A DNA stretch of 64,000 bases, from positions 15,858,450-15,922,449 of the forward strand of contig CP136069.1 of assembly GCA_032622095.1 (NCBI GenBank), given 5' to 3'. The DNA comes from Siphonodentalium dalli (lineage: Eukaryota; Mollusca; Scaphopoda; Gadilida; Siphonodentaliidae). The translations under genes were made by a program, and so were the position numbers. The notes below the pieces were generated by a model. That model saw only the letters and a program-made list of their open reading frames with translations, searched no databases and was not told the DNA's origin. Shown here piece after piece: positions 1 to 12,445 of this stretch. Numbering within the stretch: the stretch's first letter is position 1; every line of letters begins with the position of its first letter.

Positions 1-794
1 CCCGTCCATGTTGTTCTCGAAATCAAAGTAGGCATACAGCTGAGGCCTACATACCAAATTTGAGTCGGATCGGTGGAGGTCCAGAAACATGCCTATATTA
101 GCGTATATGAGCGACGTCACGGTCAAGGTCAAGGACATGGCCGCACGTGAAATTGGACCCGCCCGTTTGGTTCCCCGGATCAAAGTAGGCCTACATACCA
201 AATTTGAGTCAGATCGGTCAAGCAGTTTTCGAGTCTACAACACACACATACATACATACATACATACATACACACACACACATACAGAAGTTCCAAAATA
301 TATAATAAATAGCCGATGAGCCCGACGTTGTCCGGGCTATTCAAAAACCAAATTTCAACTCGATAGCTCCACCCGTTTCAAAAACCAAATTTCAAGTCGA
401 TAGCTCTACCCGTTTCCGATATCTGGTCTGCGCATGCGCGAAGCTGGCGTCACACGGGCTCGGCGACCCGATAAAATTCGTATCCGGGGCAAGATACATT
501 CACATAGCAAATTTCAAGTCGATAGCTCCACCCGTTTCCGAGATCTCGTCTGCGCATGCGCGAAGCTGGTGTCGCACGGGATCGGCGACCCGATAAAATT
601 CGTATCCGGGGCAAGATACATTCACATAGCAAATTTCAAGTCGATAGCTCCACCCGTTTCCGAGATCTCGTCTGCGCATGCGCGAAGCGGCGCCGCACGG
701 GCTCGCCAATACGACAACGTTCACCGCCTGGTCAAACTACACACACGTACCAAGTTTCGTCCCGATCGGTCGAGAATCGTAGATTTGTATAAAT

Positions 795-826
<32 letters not shown>

Positions 827-880
827 AACATACAGACAGAGGTCTTCAAAATATATATGAGATTGAGGGGCAATTAATCA
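1..880. repeat. Interspersed repeat with 122-bp tandem units and GACA tail
   Basis: A unit of about 122 bp, beginning caaatttcaagtcgatagct, starts near 385, 508 and 630, with a partial copy at 349. Related wording (caaatttgagtcggatcggt) occurs near 55 and 200. An (ACAT)n/(CA)n run lies at about 240-285 and a (GACA)n run at about 792-830. Diverged reiterated units followed by a simple-sequence tail resemble the 3' end of a retroelement, but no coding region is attached and no family can be named. The short ORFs here are reading frames through the repeat. Confidence 0.7.
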
Positions 881-3240
881 GATGATACATACTTAATATT
901 GATTATATTTCAAACATTTTACAGCTCGTGTTTTTTTTCTGAGCGATAACTATTTCTAAAATATAGTGACAAATATATGTCCCACTTGATAGTCACATTA
1001 TATAAGAAAATGTTGACATAAAATCAATATTAATTGACAGTAGCTTTCCCAGATAGGTGTTTTTGACTTATTTATCAGGAAACTATATAATAATTGTTAT
1101 GGGAACAGATAATTCAACTTTAATTTGAAGCCTGGAGATCATACAGTATGTCATTTCATATTTGGGAATATCATTAACATTGGTACAAATGACCTAAATA
1201 ACTGGAACCTGATCTGTGGATTTTCATCAACTAGTGGGGGTGTCTGAAAATGGGTGGTTAAATGTTAAGATACATGTACATGCTATAATAGATTTTCTTC
1301 AGTTCAAACCATGACCTGTATAAAGAATAATTTAATATTCTGACTTCATATATTATTTTTTCAGAAAGATTACAGAATCATATATATAATGTGCCATATC
1401 AGGAAGTAGACGACTACCATACAGTAATTATACGTTACTATGTGTAGCTGTAGCTCCAAAATGCCATGAGTTGAATTTCCCATTGAAGGTGGATGACAAA
1501 CAGTATTTATGGACCAGTACTCAAATGTGTGACAATCTTCAGCTGTGTAATATCATACACGTGTATTGTAAATTACCATTTAATACATTGTGTGTTATTG
1601 TGAAGGAGGATGAATGACAAGTCACATTATTGCAATTGGTGATCTGACAATCTTCAACTAAGGAATTTTCAGTTCTCTGTTCATGAAAATCATGGTAAAT
1701 GAAGCCTTGCTTTTGGCTAACTACAGTATGGGAGCAGTGGTTGTACTATTATCCCTCTAATTTATTAACTGACTGAAACAGCCGAGGCTTTTGCAAGAAC
1801 TTCGGAACTATCTAATTTAATAGTTCTCCAGTCAACACGTTTGCTTGTGACTCAACTGTTAATGCGGTGTCAACCAGAGTTTGGAGGCTCCAAAATGAAA
1901 TATGAATTCTCAGCTTCATTTGTTGGATATATAGTTATATACCAGACATAATCATGATACACTTATGATCTTATATTTTGATATAAAATTAAAGTTCATG
2001 CAAACTAATTATACTCTTTGGGAATAAACTTTTCTCTATCAAAGTAATGGTGGTAACATGATATTGGAAAACGATGTCAGTTACAATATGGGATTACTGA
2101 TCTACAGAAAATAGGATAAGTCAGTGGGTGTCAATTATTCCATTAATCTTTTCGCTATGTGAGGGAATCTGTGTTCACAGTGCTGATTCGTGGCCAGAAC
2201 AATTAAATAACCAGAAAGAGACCAAATATATTATGGGTGTTTGGTGCTGTGACACCTTATCAGTGTCCTGTGGATTCTGCTTCTGAATCGTAATGCAGGC
2301 ATTGATACTGAATCTCAGTTTTCATGACTTACCATTGATTCATATTTACAATAATTTGATAAAAACAATTAGTTTGTCCTGAAATTAATGGAGAAGTGAT
2401 TCCTGTTCAATGACTGGTGGTACCCTAACTACATGTAATACAACAGAAACTGCTTGTCCCACTTTTGCCTGTAATTTATTTCGTAAATTTTAACGCTACT
2501 TATCTGACAGTGCTGTCTTGTCAAAAGTTCAAAACAGATAAAAACGATAATTATATGCTCAGTTTTCGAAATATTCTCATGTCATTAATAAGGGAGATGT
2601 TGAGGAGTCTTTCTAAAAAATCATCGTGCCCTGACAATTGAAGAAGTGACTTCGATGCTGGCTCTACGGTGTAAGCAATTAAAATATAAACTTTAGTGCC
2701 TCTAATTTTTTCCTATCCAATATAGTTGTTTAGTTGTCAATTTATTTTACATGACAATGCCAACAATGGCTGATGTTTGGTCAATTCAGCGTACTCGATG
2801 TATATCCGATATCACATTCGTCATGATTTTGTTCTGGGTAATATCAATATGATATTTCATGCTCAGCTTTTGAAAGATCTTCATGTGATTGACATGGGAG
2901 AGGTGACTTGCATTGGAGTTAACCCGAAGATCGATGTGTCCTGTCTATTGAAGAAATGGCTTCGGTGATAGCTCTAGAATGCAAGCAATTATTAATTTAA
3001 ATAACAGTGAGTTCAACTTGTCTTGCCCATTTCATTGTTATTGCAAATTTATTATACCAGTACATGGAAATGCCAATGTTGAAGTTATGTCCATTCGGTC
3101 TATATAACATTATGATATAGCATTTTTATCATGATTTTGTTTCAGCTAATAATTATCGCTTTTAAGAACAAACATTCTTGATGTGATGGCTTAAATTCAG
3201 TGGCCTCAACCATACAATTCTAATTCGACGTTATAGTTGC
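881..3240. other. AT-rich intergenic DNA with decayed repeats
   Basis: No supported gene is seen. Two diverged direct copies lie at about 2550-2690 and 2855-2990; both contain gctcag..tt, later a gacttcg/ggcttcg word, and end in gcaagcaatt or a close variant. A 50-codon open stretch ending at 1617 (plus strand) has no flanking support and may be decayed transposon coding sequence. Confidence 0.4.
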
Positions 3241-3289
3241 TACATACCACCTCCAAAATGTCCAATATTTGCAAAGAGAATGCATGTAC

Positions 3290-3670
3290 ATTTATCACCC
3301 ATAAAGTGTATATATTGGTTGGTACACAGTGTGTACACAATACCGTGTACTACACACTTATCACACAAACACAACTGTGTAGCGTTTTACTACACATAAG
3401 TATGTAGTTGCTATACATATATGTGTAGAAGAGTACACACATATGTATAAATAAAGTACACACTAATTGTGTGCTAATTGTGTACCAAATGTGTACTAAC
3501 TGTGTACCAGCTTTGTACTACATATAAGTGTATAGTGGCTACACATATGTGTGTGTAGAGCTACGCATATTGTGTGTACCAAAATTACTACACAATTTCT
3601 ACACATAAATGTTGGAGAGCAAATGTTACACATATATGTGTACAAAGTGTGTAGCGTTTCTATACAGAGT
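3290..3670. repeat. TGTGTAC/GTACACA-rich cluster
   Basis: About 380 bp dominated by irregular alternation of tgtgtac, tacacat and gtgtagt words on both strands. It is therefore full of short inverted repeats. It is not a clean microsatellite and encodes nothing. It may be a degenerate minisatellite able to form cruciforms. Confidence 0.6.
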
Positions 3671-3684
3671 TTTTTGCAGAGAGT

Positions 3685-3830
3685 ACGTAAACCTCTAGGT
3701 TTAAACCGCCGTTTGACATCTATATCCGTGGTTTAAACCCGAGACCGCAGGTCTAAGTGACGCATTCGTCATCTCTGGTTTAAACCTGCCAGCCAGCCAG
3801 CCAGCCAACCAGACCAGTGGTTTAGCAGTA
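3685..3830. repeat. GTTTAAAC-containing repeat fragment
   Basis: Three ggtttaaac words fall within 100 bp, then a (CAGC)n-like run (gccagccagccagcc). A related fragment in opposite orientation lies at about 39250-39300 (ggtttaaaccggagatgac versus gtcatctctggtttaaacc). It is probably a piece of an unclassified interspersed element. Confidence 0.45.
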
Positions 3831-4174
3831 GTGTCTCTGTGTCGGCGAGATAATGAATCGTACTTTCCTAATGCGCACCGCCGCGTTTTATTGATTTCGA
3901 AAATAAATAATTACGATTGGAAATTTATAACCGAGAAGCACTCACACCTATAATGTGTGTGGGGCTCATGTCCGTTTTATCATAAATACTAGACACTTTT
4001 TGACTTTAGGTAGTTCGTTTGAGGCATAATTAGCCGCCGCTAACGGCGGAGAATGCGTGTATCAACAGAAACATATACATGTATGTTCGAGTAACCTTAA
4101 GTTGTTCCACCCTACAGTGCGATTCGAAACAAAATAAACTGCCCCCGATCAAGTACGGGTACCCACCATTATGG

Positions 4175-6330
4175 TGCACAAAGCCGCGGATCGACACTGC
4201 AATAAGATGTCACCAAACCGGAGTTGGGATGTCAAAGATGCGGATTGTATATTTCACATTTTGACTGTTTTTGTCGATGAATTAGTACTCAATACCAGTC
4301 ACGCATTCTAATGAATCGATTTTCAACTATTATAATAATTATGTAATATATATTAAATCATACTTCATTATAAAAGCTATCAATTTTGTCAGTTATTCAC
4401 TTATATATGTATGACGGTGGTTTGGTCCATATAGGACGAAGATCGCCTAACATTTCCTTAAATCATTGGTGAAGCTGGTTCCGCCAGTTCGGATTCGCGT
4501 CCACGAAAGAAAAGTCGAAGAATGGCACGTACTTTAGGACTTGAGCTAATACAAGTTTGATAATATCCCCACTATATTGAATATACCATTATCTTCCGGA
4601 CAGGTATGCACATGGCAGATGTTTCGTTGTTGTTGTGTGTGTTGGTGGGTGGAGGAGCGGTGCGTGTGCGCATCGGGGCGTAATCGTATGTGTGTGTTTT
4701 TGTTTTAATTTCATGTTAATACATGTATATAGTAGGCTATTTTCAATAATATAGGCCGGAACTGTACATGGAAGGGATTTTACACCACCTTTAGAATTGA
4801 GCCAAAAAAACCCGACAAAGAGAACAGATTAACTTCGGATGTCGCCCGATATATTCATTGATATATAGAAGACGTATAATTATTAATCTTTTGTTGCGAA
4901 GTTTTTTGTCATATTTATCATTGCTTCGTTCACCACACCAGTAAATATTAAAAACCCAAACACTGTCTCTGATGACACAATTTAATGCATGGCAAGTAAG
5001 ATGAAGTGGCTTCATTCTATATTGGCAGGATAACCTCCTTAATATATGGTAGTAACTGTTTCGACAATATGGCCGTCGTACTGTATGGTTTCGCCATGTG
5101 TGGTCTCAATACAAACCCGATTCGGATACGATTAAACTGATATCCGAAACGACAGCATGCATGTTCGTGTGATCATGGCCTTATGTATACGTCATCTTTC
5201 ATTCGCCTTTTTGAATGAGCAAATTTGACGGCTGAGATGAATGTTCAATTAATTTAATTAATCCATCAATAATATATGTGTATACATTATTCGAAAATGG
5301 TACGGATTCATATTCAGATGAGATAAGTAGTCCAACTCATCAGTTCCAGTTACACATGAAACACGCGAAAACTCACCAGACCTCTATAAGTACTATGGAT
5401 ATTTACTGCACAGAAGATCTGGTGTTAGTGATCCTCCCCTTGACATCTATCCGGACCGATAGTGGTCCCACCAAATCGCGCTCATTTTTATAATGATACG
5501 TGTTTGTTCAAACTCTGTTCAAACATATGCTCATACCGGCACATTGTCGGAAATGTGGAAGGTCAGATATTATACTAGTGAATAGATATTCTTAAAAATT
5601 TGAGAGAGCAAAATAAAAAACATTATTGAAATAATTCACTAAACATTGGTAAATGGTTAGATCTGGGATTTCTCCCTTATTAGCGTGTATTACATACGTG
5701 ACAATAGCTTTCCCCATTCAGTCAGGTTTGGTGATACATTCCGGGGACACGTGGGTGGTGAGCGCTAACTTTTCATTTTCACGCACCCGCACACGTCCAC
5801 AATATGTCTTTGATAAAATGTATACATATCCGATGTCAAATGGGCCGGCTTCGCGTCAATGGATTTCCCGCATTCCTTTGGATTGCTAGGTTTATTTCAA
5901 TTCAATGGAGCGGAGTACAATTTCTTTGAGGAAGTGATATGGATTGTTTGTAAACCGTGAATCACGTCCACTGCAGCAATTCTTTGGTAGATTTGTATGT
6001 CTATTGCATGATTTTGCGATTTGTGTTATTTAGAATGGGGATAAACATGCTGTTTGCATAGTCTTAATGGAGACGTTTATCGGTAGGTTTTCTGAAGGAA
6101 AATATCCGTTTTACTGGCTCCACGCGGTGCCGGTATTTAAAACTGTATTTTGCATCTCAAAGCTTCACCGATAAACGTCCCAAAATCACACCACAAAACA
6201 TGTTTGACGCTCTTTGTATTACACTATCAGGAATAGACTAACTAGAACGCTCCTTATTATTCTTTGCTCTGGGAAAAATCGGTACCCAACTTATCTATAA
6301 CTTGACCAACATCTATACAACGATTTCCAG
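4175..6330. repeat. Segmental tandem duplication, copy 1
   Basis: First copy of a large direct duplication. It begins tgcacaaagccgcggatcga and ends acaacgatttccag, where the same starting word begins again at 6331. The copies are near-identical over long stretches, for example the region around 5650-5890 versus 8550-8790. Copy 1 lacks about 650 bp that copy 2 has between 6932 and 7582, and about 80 bp near 7747-7830. A small inverted repeat (acgtttatcggt / accgataaacgt) lies at 6070-6182. No convincing gene is present; a 78-codon ORF recurs in both copies but resembles no family I know. Confidence 0.85.
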
Positions 6331-9224
6331 TGCACAAAGCCGCGGATCGACACTGCAATAAGATGTCACCAAACCGGAGTTGGGATGTCAAAGATGCGGA
6401 TTGTATATTTCGCATTTTGACTGTTTTTGTCGATGAATTAGTACTCAATACCAGTCACGCATTCTAATGAATCGATTTTCAACTATTATAATAATTATGT
6501 AATATATATTAAGTCATACTTCATTATAAAAGCTATCAATTTTGTCAGTTATTCACTTATATATGCATGACGGTGGTTTGGTCCATATAGGACGAAGATC
6601 GCCTAACATTTCCTTAAATCATTGGTGAAGCTGGTTCCGCCAGTTCGGATACGCGTCCACGAAAGAAAAGTCGAAGAATGGCACGTACTTTAGGACTTGA
6701 GCTAGTACAAGTTTGATAATATCCCCACTATATTGAATATACCATTATCTTTCGGACAGGTATGCACATGGCAGATGTTTCTTTGTTGTTGTGTGTGTTG
6801 GTGGGTGGAGGAGTGGTGCGTGTGCGCATGGGGGCGTAATCGTATGTGTGTGTTTGTGTTTTAATTTCATGTTAATACATGTATAGAGTAGGCTATTTTC
6901 AATAATATAGGCCGGAACTGTACATGGAAGGGAAACGTTAAACAATGTAAATCATGGTTGGATAGGGAAGTGGCTGTGTAAAGTCTCAGTTGGTTTGTCC
7001 ACCTAAGAGCTTCTTAATGCGCACCCCCGGATCGAGCAGCTCCATTTGCATCCTATGTTATAGTCCATTAAAAATACGACAATATATGGGCTCAACATAG
7101 ACAAAATGTTTACGGAATTTATTTTCTTCTTAATGTATGCAGGGGCTTCTTCCTGACAACATATACAAGAAATTCGCTGCGAGATCTGTTTGTAATATAC
7201 GGAAATTGTAATCGTTTGTCGCAGTTACCATAATTCTTTTCGATCGCATTTGTTTAGGGTTAGTTAGATTGTAATGGACCCAACAAGAAGTGCATTTAAA
7301 TAGTGATGGGACGTTATATACCAACACGAAATGGCGTGACGTTCTCTATAAAATAGGGTGTATGTGGTTGTGAATATCTTACCAAGGTCAACCAGGTCAA
7401 AATGTCACAGAGTACAAACTTAAAAGCCGGATTCTGTTTTCCGGATGCTAACTAGAAAAGGTGGCCTCTCAGACTCCAGACAAAATGGCGTCTGTCGTGG
7501 CGGCCATTTTGCTTGATATGCCCCAGACTATGGTATAGTACAGAATGTTTCATATATAGGCGATCATTCTTCCCACACGATTCGCCAGAATTTACACCAC
7601 CTTTAGAATTGAGCCAAAAAAAACCCGACAAAGAGAACAGATTAACTTCGGATGTCGCCCGATATATTCATTGATATATAGAGGACGTATAATTATTTAT
7701 CTTTTGTTGCGAAGTTTTTTGTCATATTTATCATTGCTTCGTTCACTTAATTGACACCACACTCTAATAGCCTAATAGCCACATTGGTCCCCCTGTTGAA
7801 CGGTTTGATTGAGGTTGGGCGAGACACCACACCAGTAAATATTAAAAACACAAACCCTGTCCCTGATGACACAATTTAATGCATGGCAAGTAAGATGAAG
7901 TGGCTTCATTCTATATTGGCAGGATAACCTCCTTAATATATGGTAGTAACTGTTTCGACAATATGGCCGTCGTACTGTATGGTTTCGCCATGCGGGGTCT
8001 CAATACAAACCCGATTCGGATACGATTAAACTGATATCCGAAACGACAGCATGCATGTTCGTGTGATCATGGCCTTATGTATAGGTCATCTTTCATTCGC
8101 CTATTCGATTGAGTAAATTTGACTGCTGAGATGAATGTTCAATTAATTTAATTAATCCATCCATAATATATAGATGTGTATACATGATTCGAAAATGGTA
8201 CGGATTCATATTCAGATGAGATAAGTAGTCCAACTCATCAGTTCCAGTTACACATGAAACACGCGAAAACTCACCAGACCTCTATAAGTACTATGGATAT
8301 TTACTGCACAGAAGATCCGGCGTTAGTGATCCTCCCCTTGACATCTATCCGGACCGATAGTGGTCCCACCAAATCGCGCTCATTTTTATAATGATACGTG
8401 TTTGTTCAAACTCTGTTCAAACATATGCTCATACCGGCACATTGTCGGAAATGTGGAAGGTCAGAGATTATACTAGTGAATAGATATTCTTAAAAATTTG
8501 AGAGAGCAAAATAAAAAACATTATTTAAATAATTCACTAAACATTGGTAAATGGTTAAATCTGGGATTTATCCCTTATTAGCGTGTATTACATACATGAA
8601 AATAGCTTTCCCCATTCAGTCAGGTTTGGTGATACATTCCGGGGACACGGGGGTGGTGAGCGCTAACTTTTCATTTTCACGCACCCGCACAAGTCCACAA
8701 TATGTCTTTGATAAAATGTATACATATCCGATGTCAAATGGGCGGGCTTCGCGTCAATGGATTTCCCGCATTCCTTTGGATTGCTAGGTTTATTTCAATT
8801 CAATGGAGCGGAGTACAATTTCTGGGAGGAAGTGATATGGATTGTTTGTAAACCGTGAATCACGTCCACTGCAGCAATTCTTTGGTAGATTTGTATGTCT
8901 ATTGCATGATTTTGCGATTTGTGTTATTTAGAATGGGGATAAACATGCTGTTTGCATAGTCTTAATGGGGACGTTTATCGGTTTTCTGAAGGAAAATATC
9001 CGTTTTACTGGCTCCACGCGGTGCCGGTATTTAAAACTGTATTTTGCATCTCAAAGCTTCACCGATAAACGTCCCAAAATCACACCACAAAACATGTTTG
9101 ACGCTCTTTGTATTACACTATCAGGAATAGACTAACTAGAACGCTCCTTATTATTCTTTGCTCTGGGAAAAATCGGTACCCAACTTATCTATAACTTGAC
9201 CAACATCTATACAACGATTTCCAG
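6331..9224. repeat. Segmental tandem duplication, copy 2
   Basis: Second copy of the duplication that begins at 4175. It abuts copy 1 directly at 6330/6331. It holds an extra segment (about 6932-7582) that includes the motif ggcggccattttg; that segment also occurs in the third, diverged copy near 37300-37410, so it was more likely lost from copy 1 than gained by copy 2. No gene is supported. Confidence 0.85.
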
Positions 9225-9856
9225 GCTATCAGTGGGGACCCCTATTGAGATAATGGCTCCCGGAGCACCATTAATGATCTCCTGTCTGACTTTGCTCAAC
9301 TATAGTTTTCGTGTTCAATCCTGAAAACTAATGAGAACATTTTAATGAGAATGTAAGCCGCCAGATACCGAACTTTGTGACTTTTCGATGCTGAAAATTT
9401 GATAAATGACCTCGGTGTTTAGAGCGAATGTGCCACCGTTGCCCGATGCCGATGCACATTACACGGTAATGGCTCGTTCATACTTCCATATATTTGGAAG
9501 GATGTAAAGATGGGTCGCTAAATGCACGAATTGCTGATCGAAAAAAAACAACATGTGTATACCCTGAAAAATCTTTTCAAAGTAATATGAATTTGCTAGC
9601 TGCTTTCAATCGTTGACATATGAAATAAACGCTCTTTATTTTGCCAAATTAGGTATAGATCCCCCAAGCACACAGCCGCAAAATTATGATATTGTTATGA
9701 CATTGATTGTTATTAATTTGGGACTACGCCCTGTATTCTTCCATTCTGCTCTGAAGAAAAATCGGCTCAAACTAATCGGTGACTTGAGTAGGTCTTTCTG
9801 TGAGTCCGTTTGTCCAAGTTTCCTTCGACGTGAACCAGCTGGTGAAATCTGTTGGG
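9225..9856. other. Intergenic DNA flanking the LINE 3' end
   Basis: No gene is seen. About 9300-9430 is recognisably related to 36950-37070: both contain aactaatgatcaca/aactaatgagaaca-type text followed by gccagata and cttttcgatgctgaa. This belongs to the same ancestral unit as the tandem duplication. Confidence 0.4.
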
Positions 9857-10139
9857 ATAATATATATATATATATATTTCTTTATTTCCTCCATTAATGA
9901 AGAGCTCACAAAGATATACATGTAACATATACACAGTTCAAAAGAAAAAGACAAGAAAAGCACAAGTCATACGAGACGGAGCATAATAATACAGTTATAT
10001 GAAATACAGAGTATTAAGACAACGCATCGCACTTGTTATGTACAATATGTATATGATAACGAGATCGCACACTTAATCACACGTACAACGTATTCGCAGC
10101 ACTCAGACAGGTATCTGCGGATCCGCTATGCGCATATAC

Positions 10140-10188
<49 letters not shown>

Positions 10189-10386
10189 TCCCATATCTCT
10201 CTCCGCTATATCTTTCTCTCACATATGCGCGCACCATCGCACACACAGACACGCCCTCTCTATCTCTATCTCTCTCTCTTTCTCTCTCTACCTCTCTCTC
10301 TCTCTCTCACACACACACACCCTCACCACACCCTCGCACCAACACTCACACACATACGTCCTCACCCTCCCTCACACACACACACC

Positions 10387-10417
<31 letters not shown>

Positions 10418-10748
10418 CCTCCCTCACACACCCTCACACACCCTCAGCCTCACACACACACACCCTCACACACACCCACCCTCACAAACCCTCACGTACT
10501 CCCCACATGCAAACGCACACAACACCCCGTGACAGTTCACGCTCTTTTACATAGTTAAAGGCTTGCTTGAGATCCCGCCATTCGACGCATAGGTTTACCT
10601 ATTTTGTTGAGTGGTTTCGACCTCATAAAAGTTCTGTACAGAGTTCAACGCTAACCCATGCATCATTGCTGAAGCGTGCATGTGTTAGGCGAAGGCCGAA
10701 GTGCTAGCTGTTGGCTATAACTGGAGCGTGGCCTTGTAAAACATCCTG
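9857..10748 (-). repeat. LINE 3' UTR with CT/CA microsatellites
   Basis: On the plus strand, (CT)n at 10140-10185 is followed by mixed ctctct/cacaca/ccctca reiteration to about 10510. Read with the LINE it is a G-rich GA/GT tract after the ORF2 stop. The second LINE copy has a comparable GT-rich 3' UTR at about 57880-58350, so the low-complexity tract seems to be a family trait. Long ORFs across it are artefacts of the repeat. Confidence 0.7.
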
Positions 10749-11752
10749 TCAAAGATTTGACACCATCGTACTGTATGCCTTCCAAAGTAAATGTGTGTGG
10801 TGCACCATGAAAGAAACAAAACACATGGGCTCGTCGATGAATGAATAAAGTTCGCCAGGTAATTTTGTTAGATGAAGAAGTACTAGTTCATCATCATCGA
10901 GTTCATCTGTCCAGAGGTAAAACAATAAGCCAAATTTGTCAATTAGCTGGTACCACATACCATTTCGAAGGATGCATAATGTACGGTGATTACAGTAAAT
11001 TAGAGCATGCTTAATTACATCATGGTGAGTCATATTGCATAACATACATACAGTAGATTCACATGCATGTACAGCTGTGGCAGCTACTAATTGTGCAACT
11101 GTGAAAAAGGCACCCTTTCTATCTGGGTAAATACGACAGCATCGCCACAAAAGGGACATTTGCAGGCAATTGTGTATTTTCCCGAAACGAAGAAGGGATG
11201 GGTCATTATCAATGTTGCGCTTCCAGTCGAGTTCACGTTTGTTATTAACTTCAGTTTTGAGTATACGGGACCATTCTGATTTTGTTGGAAACATGCCGCG
11301 ATAGGAGAATTGGTACAAGTATTGAACAATGTTATATGACATGAGAATACGTTTGGGTTGACGTACTCCCCAGAGAGGTGCGAGTGTAGTCTTAAGGTGA
11401 AGATTTCTTTGCACGCTTTGGTAGGTGATAATCGACAAAGACTACCAAAGAGGCTGAGTTTACGAGCATCTATGGTTGAGCAGATAGAGCCTAAGCCCAT
11501 AAGACCAGATACGATGTCAGTTCTAGCTCTCACCGGCAATGCTTGAATTCGCTTCAAACAAAATCGGTGAATTTTCTCGAGATCTGATATGTTTGCTTGA
11601 GACATACCGCAAAGGAATTCTGTCCCATACAAGCCTTTTGGCAAAACAATTGATTCATATATGATTGCACAACTTGATGGTGTGATACCACCAGCATAGA
11701 GCCCGGCGTTGCTCAAAAGAAAGTATGTAGATCGGATTTGATCTACTACCAC
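10749..11752 (-). pseudogene. LINE ORF2, C-terminal part (frameshifted)
   Basis: This is the C-terminal region of the LINE ORF2 protein, downstream of the reverse transcriptase. It matches the second copy at 56.2-57.2 kb block by block: LSNAGLYAGGITPSSC, the GMFPTK / GHFPTK block, and a cysteine-containing block (CMLCN / CQLCR, then a later H and C). The frame changes once, near 11340-11400, so this part is broken. Its upstream edge is the 6-bp duplication TACCAC at 11747-11752. Across the 4.2 kb insertion its frame matches the ORF2 segment that ends at 15953. Confidence 0.8.
11747..11752. repeat. Target-site duplication of the 4.2 kb element, left copy
   Basis: TACCAC immediately precedes the element terminus tgatgataagg and is repeated exactly at 15947-15952 after the other end. 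It lies inside LINE ORF2. Confidence 0.9.
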
Positions 11753-12445
11753 TGATGATAAGGCCCCTGTTTGGGGGCAGATATCGATTTTTGTGACGTC
11801 ACGGAAGTACATGATCTATATTCTCTGCAGTACTCCCGTTGGAGTTTGACCTATATTCTCCGCCCACGCGTCGGTCTATTTGTACCGGTTGGACATGTCC
11901 GGACATGACCCGCTGGTTATATCCAGATTTCTCCAATATGAATGGTATATTATCTACATGTATATCACGTGATGATCTCGGTGGGGTAGCTTCAGTCTTG
12001 AATATTAAAGGGATACTGGTCTCTCACGGGGAATGATTATTAAAGTGACATTCACTATGGATGAATGTTAAAGTAACACATGGCGCACACTGTGGGATAA
12101 TGTTAAAGTGACACTCGCATTGAAAACTTCCAAAAAGTTCAAAAAGGTCAAAAAGTTCAAAAAGTTCAAAAAGTTCAAAAATTTCAAAAAGTTCAAAAAT
12201 TTCAAAAAGTTCAAAAATTTCAAAAACTTACAAAATTTCAAAAATTTCGAAAAACTTCAAAAACTTCAAAAACTTCACAAATTTCACAAATTTCACAAAT
12301 TTCAAAAAACTTCAAAAATTAAACAAAATTCAGGATTTAGTCATAAATGTGACCCGCTATATCAAATCCAGTCGGAAGTCGGGATTTTTTTTATCCTGTG
12401 CCAATGCATTCTCTTATCTATGCGAGTCGACCAGCCGCCCGCGGC
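11753..12445 (+). repeat. Long terminal inverted repeat A of the 4.2 kb element
   Basis: From the terminus inward it holds a tgacgtca site (about 11794-11802), a region ending in a rccggacatg palindrome (tggacatgtccggacatgac), and three related direct repeats of the form aatgttaaagtgacact (12036-12120). Next come 20-odd copies of a 9-bp unit (ttcaaaaag / ttcaaaaat, about 12128-12330), then a segment ending in the gccaatgcattctctt word, and a (GCC/GGC)n tract. The lysine/phenylalanine-rich ORF over the 9-bp units is a repeat artefact. Confidence 0.85.

Noticed and set aside
5653-5889. 78-codon ORF repeated at 8551-8787
   Set aside because: Both copies are part of the segmental duplication, so recurrence is not independent support, and no motif is seen.
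10128-10554. Two ORFs of 134 and 109 codons rich in Ser/Leu/Thr/His
   Set aside because: They are translations of (CT)n/(CA)n microsatellite in the LINE 3' UTR.
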